NCBI GenBank assembly: GCA_051201585.1
Contig: CP179198.1
Span: 1,922,001-1,986,000, forward strand
DNA length: 64,000 nucleotides
Source of the DNA: UBA868 sp016776875
Lineage (GTDB): Bacteria; Pseudomonadota; Gammaproteobacteria; Arenicellales; UBA868
Direction: 5' to 3'
In this document: one piece after another, positions 57,507 through 64,000 of the stretch
Numbering within the stretch: position 1 is the stretch's first letter
Layout: every line of letters starts with the position of its first letter
Program-made: the position numbers and the translations under genes
The notes under the pieces: model-generated
Databases searched by the model: none
The model's input: only the letters and a program-made list of their open reading frames with translations
What the model was told of the DNA's origin: nothing

Positions 57507-57588
57507 TTTCTAATTCTTCACGGGCCTGTTTATTTTCGATTTGACAGGGCTATCTTGACCTTAATTTTCTAAAGCCGGGGGGCAAAAA

Positions 57589-58704
57589 ATGAAAATTGGA
57601 GTACCAAAGGAGATCAAAAATCACGAGTATCGAGTTGGCATGACGCCTTCCAGCGTCCGGGAGGCTGTCAGTCACGGACACTCGGTGATGATCGAGACAC
57701 GCGCAGGGGAAGGCATCGGCGCGACCGATAATGAGTATCAGGCAGTCGGCGCCACAATTATCGATCGAGCGGAAGATATTTTCTCATCAGCTGAAATGAT
57801 TGTGAAAGTTAAGGAGCCGCAGGCTGTGGAACGGGCGATGCTGCGACAAGGTCAGATCCTTTTTACCTACCTGCATCTCGCGCCAGATCCTGATCAGACA
57901 CGAGATCTCATTAGTAGTGGGGCTACGTGTATTGCCTATGAGACCGTCACTTCCCCTTACGGCGGGCTTCCCTTGCTTGCGCCAATGTCCAAAGTCGCAG
58001 GACGCATGGCGATTCAGGCGGGCGCGCATTGCCTCGAACACCCTCATGGTGGTCGTGGCATCTTACTCGGGGGCGTGCCTGGAGTAGATCGCGCAAAAGT
58101 CGTTGTGTTGGGTGCCGGCGTTGTTGGCAAACACGCTGCGGCGATTGCTGCGGGAATGGGTGCTGAAGTATGGGTCGTTGATCGAAGCCCTGAGGTGATA
58201 GAAGCACATTGGCAACAATTTGGAACATCCACAAATACAGTCTTCTCAACACGAGATGCAGTTGAAAAACATGTACTCGATGCAGATCTTGTTATCGGTG
58301 GCGTCCTGATTCCAGGCGCATCCGCGCCAAAGCTCGTCACTCACGAAATGGTAGCGGCAATGAAACCAGGCTCAGTAATTGTTGATGTCGCGATTGACCA
58401 GGGAGGCTGCTGTGAGACGTCAAAAGCAACGACTCATGCTGACCCTACTTATCGGGTTGATGACGTCGTGCATTACTGCGTAGCAAATATGCCGGGCGGT
58501 GTGCCGCGGACATCTACATACGCTTTGAACAATGTCACGCTGCCGCATATCCTGACGCTTGCCAATCAAGGCTTTCGCAAAGCATTAAAATCGGATTCAC
58601 ACCTTTGCAACGGACTCAACGTTCACGATGGTCAAGTCACAAACGCCGAAGTGGCTGTTGACTTAGGCTACAACTATGTCGACCCAATGAGTGTTTTAGG
58701 ATAG
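57589..58704 (+). CDS. ald: Alanine dehydrogenase
   Basis: NAD-dependent oxidative deamination of alanine to pyruvate, 371 residues. Opening MKIGVPKEIKNHEYRVGMTP, substrate Lys in IVKVKEPQ near 75, catalytic His in LFTYLHLAPD near 96, NAD motif VVVLGAGVVGKHAAAIAAGMG near 170 and catalytic Asp in VDVAIDQGGCCETS near 270. Behind xsc by 82 bases. In taurine dissimilation Ald regenerates pyruvate as amino acceptor and releases ammonium, which fits this place. Confidence 0.96.
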   Translation: MKIGVPKEIKNHEYRVGMTPSSVREAVSHGHSVMIETRAGEGIGATDNEYQAVGATIIDRAEDIFSSAEMIVKVKEPQAVERAMLRQGQILFTYLHLAPDPDQTRDLISSGATCIAYETVTSPYGGLPLLAPMSKVAGRMAIQAGAHCLEHPHGGRGILLGGVPGVDRAKVVVLGAGVVGKHAAAIAAGMGAEVWVVDRSPEVIEAHWQQFGTSTNTVFSTRDAVEKHVLDADLVIGGVLIPGASAPKLVTHEMVAAMKPGSVIVDVAIDQGGCCETSKATTHADPTYRVDDVVHYCVANMPGGVPRTSTYALNNVTLPHILTLANQGFRKALKSDSHLCNGLNVHDGQVTNAEVAVDLGYNYVDPMSVLG

Positions 58705-58729
58705 CGGCGTACAAAAAGACCTTTAGGTT

Positions 58730-59803
58730 TTAGCGAATTCGTCGAAACAAAAGGCCCGCCGCTGCAGCAAAGCCCATCGTAGGCAGTGTTGCACCTAGAA
58801 GCGGCGGAAGGTTGTAAACCAAAACAATATACCCAAGTGCTTTGCTCGCTGCGAAAAAAATAATACCAATCATAATCCCAACAAAAAGATTTCGGCCCAT
58901 ACTGTTGGCGCGAATACTCCCAAACACAAATGGTATCGCAAGCAGAAGCATCACGGCGGTGGCGAGAGGTAGCGTGAGCTTTGACCAGTATGCCAGCTCA
59001 AAATTACGGGCATCTTGAAGGTTCATCAGTAAATGGGAAATGTATTTGCGCAACTGCATCAAAGATAACTGATCAGGCTGAACCAAGAATACCGACATCG
59101 TCTGCGGCGTGACAGACGTCTTCCACCGGGCTTTCTCAGATTCGCTCACCTCGGTAAAGCCATCTTCATCAATCAGCGTTTGTTTTACGTTGCCGAGGTC
59201 CCAGTGCTGCTGTCGGTAAATTCCCTTCTCCGCATGAACTAATGCGCGCAGCTGGCTCATGCTGTCGAACTGGAACACACGAATTTCACGCAAACTCAGA
59301 TCGGGAAGCACCTCTCTCACATTGACGAAAGTGCCTCCATCGCGCATCCACAATCCTGAATTAGATTTATGTTCAATATTTTGCTCAAGAGCTTCTGCGC
59401 GACCGCGCTGCGCTAGCGTCTCCGACCAAGGCGTCAAAAACTCGCCAATCATCAGCGACAGCAGAGCGAGCATCAGCCCTAATTTCAATACTGCGAGGGT
59501 AATCTGACCGATCGATATACCACTTGCACGCATCACGATTAACTCTGAATCAAGCGCTAATAAAGACAATCCCAGAATAGCCCCGATTAACACGGCCATC
59601 GGAAAAATCTCATAGATGATACGAGGAGTACTCAGCACAACATATTGAAAAGCATCCAAAACTGAATAGTTTCCGGTTCCTAAATAGGACACCTGATCAA
59701 TAAAAGTCACGAAGGCAAAGATGCCAACTAAAACTGCCATCACCAATAAAATCTGGCTCAAAAGAATCTTGCCTAAATAGAGATCAAGTAGTCGCATCAG
59801 CAA
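58730..59803 (-). CDS. lptG: LPS export permease LptG
   Basis: Inner-membrane component of the Lpt LPS transport complex (with LptF and LptB). 357 residues, six membrane segments in two groups around a periplasmic beta-jellyroll (about 135-255). Signature YLGKILLSQILLVMAVLVG start and PLATAVMLLLAIPFVFGSIR segment. Follows lptF with no gap and converges with ald. Confidence 0.95.
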   Translation of the reverse strand: MLMRLLDLYLGKILLSQILLVMAVLVGIFAFVTFIDQVSYLGTGNYSVLDAFQYVVLSTPRIIYEIFPMAVLIGAILGLSLLALDSELIVMRASGISIGQITLAVLKLGLMLALLSLMIGEFLTPWSETLAQRGRAEALEQNIEHKSNSGLWMRDGGTFVNVREVLPDLSLREIRVFQFDSMSQLRALVHAEKGIYRQQHWDLGNVKQTLIDEDGFTEVSESEKARWKTSVTPQTMSVFLVQPDQLSLMQLRKYISHLLMNLQDARNFELAYWSKLTLPLATAVMLLLAIPFVFGSIRANSMGRNLFVGIMIGIIFFAASKALGYIVLVYNLPPLLGATLPTMGFAAAAGLLFRRIR

Positions 59804-60904
59804 TTAGGCGCTCGCCGCCTTGACTCTCTGAAGCGAAATCACCGGTCTTCCGCGAGTTCGGCACCACAACAGATACGCGGCTACGCTTGCAAAAATTAAA
59901 TGCATACAGCCCAACATAACCCAGGCAGAGAAGCCACCGGCGGGTACACGGGCACACACCATTGTGACCAGATTCGTGTAGGTGAAATAAATCAATAAAG
60001 CCGAAAACATTGAGACGTAACGATTACTCCTCGGCTCTACTCTGCCAAGACTCAAAGCAAAAATCATCAAAATTGGCAGTACGATGACTTTGGAAATTCG
60101 CCAGGCAATCTCTTTTTGCTCATAAGGCCCCATCGAACCCCAGAGTCGCGTCGTTTTCCACCCATGCAGAGGATACCGAACGGGAGCGCTTGCCATCTTT
60201 CTGTCTCTCAATGTATAGCGCTCAAAATTAATCACTCGATAAACGCTATCCCCAGGCGCACCTTCATAACGAACACCATTTTCCAGTACTAGAAAAACGC
60301 TGCCTTTCTCGGAGTCGGCGCGCCGATACGCACGTTGCGCCAATACAACCCCTTCTTGCCCGCCGTTCGACCCCCACGCAAAAACCCCCTCGTACCTATC
60401 AGTTTCTTTGCTGAGTTTTTCAATAAAGTACACGCCCCGTCCTGCTCGTGTCTCGGTAAAAACACCCGGACTTACTCCGATAATATCGGTGCGTGTTTTA
60501 AGTTCATGTTCCAGAGCGCCAACCGCGCGGACCGCCATCGGCCCCACGACAATCGAAAATCCGCCCACAATGACCGTCCCAATCAGAATTAGAAACGCGG
60601 TCGGTCGAGCCAAATACCAAAGGCTGAAGCCAGACGCCGCCATAATGGTGAGTTCGTTCTCACGACTCCAGCGCCCTAAAACCAATAACATGGCCACAAA
60701 CATCATAAGCGGCAAAAGAACGTCCATATAGGCGATGACCTTTAGGAACAGGAGTAAAAAAATACTATCAACCGGGATAACGCCCTCTGCCGCCTGACGT
60801 AAAAATCCCAGCACCCTGACCACAAGAAATATACTGAAGATAACGGCAGTTACCGCGCTACTCGTCAGCAAAACTTCTCGGGCTAGGGCTCTACGCAGGA
60901 TCAT
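59804..60904 (-). CDS. lptF: LPS export permease LptF
   Basis: 366 residues, paired with LptG in the LPS extractor. Three N-terminal and three C-terminal membrane segments flank the jellyroll. Features: MILRRALAREVLLTSSAVTAVIFS start, AYMDVLLPLMMFVAMLLVLG, GRWSRENELTIMAASGFS and PILMIFALSLGRVEPRSNRY. Adjacent to lptG and divergent from pepA, the canonical arrangement. Confidence 0.95.
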   Translation of the reverse strand: MILRRALAREVLLTSSAVTAVIFSIFLVVRVLGFLRQAAEGVIPVDSIFLLLFLKVIAYMDVLLPLMMFVAMLLVLGRWSRENELTIMAASGFSLWYLARPTAFLILIGTVIVGGFSIVVGPMAVRAVGALEHELKTRTDIIGVSPGVFTETRAGRGVYFIEKLSKETDRYEGVFAWGSNGGQEGVVLAQRAYRRADSEKGSVFLVLENGVRYEGAPGDSVYRVINFERYTLRDRKMASAPVRYPLHGWKTTRLWGSMGPYEQKEIAWRISKVIVLPILMIFALSLGRVEPRSNRYVSMFSALLIYFTYTNLVTMVCARVPAGGFSAWVMLGCMHLIFASVAAYLLWCRTRGRPVISLQRVKAASA

Positions 60905-60939
60905 GGGATGGCGTTTCTGGCTTCTCGGGGGCTTGAACT

Positions 60940-60969
60940 TTGACAGCGCAATGAATTAACTAGGACAAT
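60940..60969 (+). promoter_or_regulatory. Probable promoter for pepA
   Basis: TTGACA at 60940-60945 and GACAAT at 60964-60969 with an 18-base spacer, 75 bases before the pepA start in the lptF/pepA divergent region. Perfect -35, four of six in -10. Confidence 0.5.
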
Positions 60970-61044
60970 AGGCCCTTATTTTACGCGAATCGACATTGTG
61001 ATCCCATCGCACGTCGTTTACCGCAACTGCAAAACCAGGACTTT

Positions 61045-62541
61045 ATGAAAATTCAGCTCTCTTCTGTCGATATTGTAAACACTCGTACTGACTGTCTAAT
61101 TATTGGAATTAAAGAAAAGGCAGAGCAATCAGCAACCGTTCGCAAGATTGAAAAAGCAACAAATCGACTTGTCGAAGGCGTTTTAGACTCAGGAGACTTC
61201 AACGGTCGACCGGGCAGCACCATCGTAATTCCTAAGCCACAGGGTATCAACGCAAAAAGATTGTTGTTAGTGGGAATCGGTGACAAGCCCGACGCAGATG
61301 ACTTTGCAGCAGCCGCATCAGCCGCAGCACGCGAATTATGCAAAACACGCTCTGTTAGCGCAGTCAGCACACTTGCCGAGATCAGTGTGTCGGGGCTTGA
61401 TAACAAATCCAAAGCTCGGATTGTTGTGCAATCCATTCATAACGCACGTTACCGCTTCATTCAACTCAAGACCATGAAAGGCAAAGCTCGCAAAGATGCC
61501 CAGTGCGCGCTCACGCGGATGTCTCTGCAAAGCGGAAGTACTCGCAACGAGACTTCGCTCAAAGAGGGTATTCGTGAAGGAACCGCGATTGGGAACGGCG
61601 TTGCGTTAGCGAAACGGCTTAGCGATCTCCCCGGAAATCTATGTACACCAAGTTTTTTAGCTAGCGAGGCAAAGAAACTTGTCAGAACACATGGTCTCAA
61701 AGTCCAAGTCCTTGACGAGGCGAAAATGAAAGCCCTCAAAATGGGGGCATTATTATCTGTATCCCGCGGAAGTCGTGAACCGGCAAAACTGATTATCATG
61801 GAACATCAGGGTGGAAAGCGCGGGCAAGCCCCGGTGGTTCTCATTGGTAAAGGTCTCACTTTTGATGCAGGCGGTATTTCGCTCAAGCCAGCGGGTGCGA
61901 TGGACGAGATGAAATACGACATGTGCGGTGGCGCAAGCGTCTTCGGCGCACTAACAGCTGCTGCCGAACTCAAGCTGAAACTTAACGTTGTCGGCATCGT
62001 ACCAAGCAGTGAGAACCTTCCCGATGGTGCCGCAAACAAGCCTGGGGATGTGGTCACCAGTATGTCAGGCAAAACGATTGAAATCCTCAACACCGACGCT
62101 GAAGGACGTCTCATTTTATGTGATGCCATTACATATGCTGAGCGTTACAGTCCGTCAGCAGTCATAGATATCGCCACCTTGACCGGTGCATGTGTTGTCG
62201 CGCTGGGAAACCCGGCCACGGGTTTGTTCTCGACTGATGACCAGTTAGCCAATGAACTTCTGGAGTGTGGCGAAAACGCCCGAGATCGAGCATGGCGGAT
62301 GCCGGTGTGGAAAGAATATCAGAAGCAACTCAATACGCCATTTGCGGACATGGCTAATATTGGTGGTCGCACGGCTGGCGCCGTGACAGCCGCGTGCTTC
62401 TTGGCGCGCTTCACTGAGAGCATGAAGTGGGCCCACCTTGATATCGCTGGAACCGCATGGCAATCGGGCGCAAATAAAGGCGCAACCGGTCGACCCGTCT
62501 CGCTATTAACTCGCTTCCTGATCAACCGAGCCAATGATTGA
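61045..62541 (+). CDS. pepA: Leucyl aminopeptidase (M17)
   Basis: Dinuclear zinc/manganese aminopeptidase, 498 residues (E. coli PepA 503). Active-site motifs in the C-terminal half: GKGLTFDAGGISLKPAGAMDEMKYDMCGG near 266-294, the signature NTDAEGRLIL near 350, and a Gly-rich segment NIGGRTAGAVTAACF. The N-terminal macro-like domain is present. E. coli PepA also acts in site-specific recombination, a role not testable here. First gene of pepA-holC-valS. Confidence 0.96.
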   Translation: MKIQLSSVDIVNTRTDCLIIGIKEKAEQSATVRKIEKATNRLVEGVLDSGDFNGRPGSTIVIPKPQGINAKRLLLVGIGDKPDADDFAAAASAAARELCKTRSVSAVSTLAEISVSGLDNKSKARIVVQSIHNARYRFIQLKTMKGKARKDAQCALTRMSLQSGSTRNETSLKEGIREGTAIGNGVALAKRLSDLPGNLCTPSFLASEAKKLVRTHGLKVQVLDEAKMKALKMGALLSVSRGSREPAKLIIMEHQGGKRGQAPVVLIGKGLTFDAGGISLKPAGAMDEMKYDMCGGASVFGALTAAAELKLKLNVVGIVPSSENLPDGAANKPGDVVTSMSGKTIEILNTDAEGRLILCDAITYAERYSPSAVIDIATLTGACVVALGNPATGLFSTDDQLANELLECGENARDRAWRMPVWKEYQKQLNTPFADMANIGGRTAGAVTAACFLARFTESMKWAHLDIAGTAWQSGANKGATGRPVSLLTRFLINRAND

Positions 62542-62544
62542 TTT

Positions 62545-62974
62545 ATGGCATCCTGCCGCGTAGATTTTTATGTTCCCTCTAGTGATACGCCTCACGGGCG
62601 TTATACGCTTGCGTGCCGGGTCACTGAGAAAGCTTTTTCAGTCCGGAAAGCACGTATATCTCTACTGTCAAACACTCGATCAATTAACTCAGATGGACGA
62701 GCGACTATGGGCTTTCTCTTCAAGTAGTTTTATCCCGCATGGATTACTCGGGGAAACTGATGAATTAGTGCGGGTCATATTAGGTTGCGACGACCCGAGT
62801 CCCGATGTTGCCGAAATTGTAATTTCAATGGCGAATACACCGGTATCAACTTTTAGCCTATTTTCAAGAGTTGCGGAAATTGTCGGCACCGATGAGTCCG
62901 AGCGGCAACTCGCAAGAAATCGGTTCAAGTTTTATCGTGACAATGGCGTCGAGCCTGTCACTCACAAAATCTAG
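62545..62974 (+). CDS. holC: DNA polymerase III chi subunit (one frameshift)
   Basis: Links the clamp loader to SSB. The first frame reads MASCRVDFYVPSSDTPHGRY and TLACRVTEKAF, the second continues QSGKHVYLYCQTLDQLTQMD, ERLWAFSSSSFIPHGLLGE and on to the stop at 62974. An extra base in the T5 run at 62634-62638 separates them; corrected length is 142 residues, normal for HolC. The order pepA-holC-valS is standard. A frameshift in this replication gene is most likely a sequence error. Confidence 0.9.
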
Positions 62975-62991
62975 GTTCCGAGTCGAATCTT

Positions 62992-63522
62992 GTGAGCCAA
63001 GATAAAATTCGGGATCAACTGATCAACGAGCTTGAATCGCTCGGTAGATTCATTGGCGAAGGGTCTTCAGCAACTGGCCTGTTACCAGAGGAAGAAGGCG
63101 CGATTGGGAAAAGTGCGCAGGCCGATATTGATATCCACAATAATCTGGCCCCTGAAAATGACGGTCCTGAAACTGTGGATATGTTTGAGTCAGAAACTAG
63201 CGCAACGGAATCTACTGAACCATTGATTGAAGAGGTGGCTTCCGCGCTCGAGCACCCCGAAGCGGGACAAACAAAGAATAACAACACGTCAATCGATGCT
63301 ACAAACAAAAATCATGATCATCCCAAAAAATCAGGAATTGAATTCCCAAATGTCAATAAAGATGACAACCAAGATTATTTAACTGAGTTAGTCGATGAAA
63401 TAATGATTACCGTTGAAAAAAGACTTTCATCATACTCTGGAGAATCGCTTCCAGAAGCTTTACGGAATGAATTATCGACCGACATTCGAAGTCGCCTGGC
63501 TCCATGGTGGAGCGACAATTAA
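62992..63522 (+). CDS. Acidic protein of unknown function between holC and valS
   Basis: GTG start 17 bases past holC, 176 residues. An N-terminal helix (KIRDQLINELESLGRFIGE), a low-complexity acidic and Asn/Thr-rich linker (about 30-125) and a C-terminal helical part (YLTELVDEIMITVEKRLSSY and ELSTDIRSRLAPWW). The two conserved-looking ends with a variable linker suggest an adaptor that binds two partners. No signal peptide. Family not recognised; operon position suggests a cytoplasmic role. Confidence 0.68.
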   Translation: MSQDKIRDQLINELESLGRFIGEGSSATGLLPEEEGAIGKSAQADIDIHNNLAPENDGPETVDMFESETSATESTEPLIEEVASALEHPEAGQTKNNNTSIDATNKNHDHPKKSGIEFPNVNKDDNQDYLTELVDEIMITVEKRLSSYSGESLPEALRNELSTDIRSRLAPWWSDN

Positions 63523-63557
63523 TTATTTACTCTCCCACATTTAAAGACACTCAACCC

Positions 63558-64000
63558 GTGACCCAAGAAGAAACAAACAAAGCATATGATCCACATGCGA
63601 TAGAGCAAGCCCTTTATGAACGATGGGAGCAACAGGGGGCGTTTAAGCCTTCTGGGGAAGGCCCTCCTTTCTGTATCGCAATACCACCCCCTAATGTAAC
63701 CGGCAGCCTTCATATGGGTCATGCATTTCAAGACACGATAATGGATGCTTTGACTCGATACCACCGAATGCTGGGTCACAGAACCCTTTGGCAAGCGGGC
63801 ACCGATCACGCTGGCATCGCAACTCAGATGGTCGTGGAACGCCAGCTCAATTCGGAAGGGAAGACCAGGCACGATCTAGGACGAAATGACTTCATCGACC
63901 GAATCTGGCAGTGGAAACGTGAATCGGGTGGAACCATTACCCATCAACTAAGGCGAATGGGTGCATCACTTGATTGGAGTCGAGAGCGCTTCACGATGGA
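63558..64000 (+). CDS. valS: Valyl-tRNA synthetase, N-terminal part only
   Basis: GTG start at 63558, 35 bases past the preceding stop; no in-frame ATG is better placed. The frame runs off the window after about 147 codons. The class I HIGH motif is in PPPNVTGSLHMGHAFQDTI, followed by WQAGTDHAGIATQMVVERQL and the RRMGASLDWSRERFTM segment, all diagnostic of ValRS. Early residues AYDPHAIEQALYERWEQQGAF match the family start. Confidence 0.96.
   Translation, partial: MTQEETNKAYDPHAIEQALYERWEQQGAFKPSGEGPPFCIAIPPPNVTGSLHMGHAFQDTIMDALTRYHRMLGHRTLWQAGTDHAGIATQMVVERQLNSEGKTRHDLGRNDFIDRIWQWKRESGGTITHQLRRMGASLDWSRERFTM

Noticed and set aside
1..64000. CRISPR arrays, tRNA/rRNA genes, prophage or toxin-antitoxin systems
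   Set aside because: No spaced direct repeats, cloverleaf-like segments or matching proteins seen in any gap.

Overview
The window reads as a chromosomal segment of a free-living, probably marine, gammaproteobacterium. The main support is the block lptG-lptF / pepA-holC-valS at the right end, with lptFG divergent from pepA, which is a standard gammaproteobacterial arrangement. A serA-serC pair, glnS, a MltF-type transglycosylase and genes for branched-chain amino acid, taurine and omega-amino acid use agree with this. I see no rRNA, tRNA, CRISPR array, insertion sequence, integrase or phage gene. Genus-level placement is not possible from the sequence alone.

Layout. 1-2.1 kb: serine biosynthesis (serC cut by the window edge, serA). 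2.3-7.3 kb: a complete LIV-type ABC importer (livF, G, M, H and binding protein). 7.5-15.5 kb: housekeeping genes (FKBP isomerase, CDF metal transporter, Trm112-like protein, ATP sulfurylase, DAHP synthase, TPMT-like methyltransferase, cytochrome c4, glnS). 15.5-19.8 kb: an RND efflux pump and its adaptor. 20-27.4 kb: a second LIV-type importer, divergent from a D-amino-acid-dehydrogenase-like flavoenzyme, then an M20 deacylase. 27.5-35 kb: sohB, gamma-carbonic anhydrase, a beta-hydroxyacid dehydrogenase, panC, mmsA and an omega-aminotransferase. 35-46.6 kb: an envelope-rich stretch of exported, lipoprotein, beta-barrel and Arg-rich small proteins, an MscS channel and MltF. 46.6-52.3 kb: a polyamine-type ABC importer with a MetE-like gene. 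52.6-58.7 kb: an aminotransferase / MocR regulator / xsc / ald locus that matches taurine dissimilation. 58.7-64 kb: the lpt-pepA-holC-valS block.

How it works together. The 52.6-58.7 kb locus would transaminate taurine to sulfoacetaldehyde, cleave that with Xsc to acetyl phosphate and sulfite, and regenerate pyruvate with alanine dehydrogenase. The MocR/TauR-like regulator sits between the two transcription units, and both control regions share a TGGTCCTAT element. No TauABC importer lies nearby; the adjacent importer is of the PotABCD type. MmsA with the second aminotransferase suggests beta-alanine or similar omega-amino acid use.

A window-wide oddity: eight genes carry nine single-nucleotide frameshifts (livF2, livH2, the RND pump twice, a secreted protein, a surface-antigen protein, potA, the taurine-type aminotransferase and holC). 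Most lie in short homopolymers and each gene reads cleanly through to a normal length once corrected. Because the DNA polymerase subunit gene holC is hit too, assembly or sequencing indels are the most economical explanation. The most novel-looking biology is a four-gene envelope cassette (DUF2092-like protein, two tiny exported proteins sharing an RRVARRTSRRT tail, and a beta-barrel protein) and a PotC permease with an extra membrane segment and a duplicated 17-residue tail motif.
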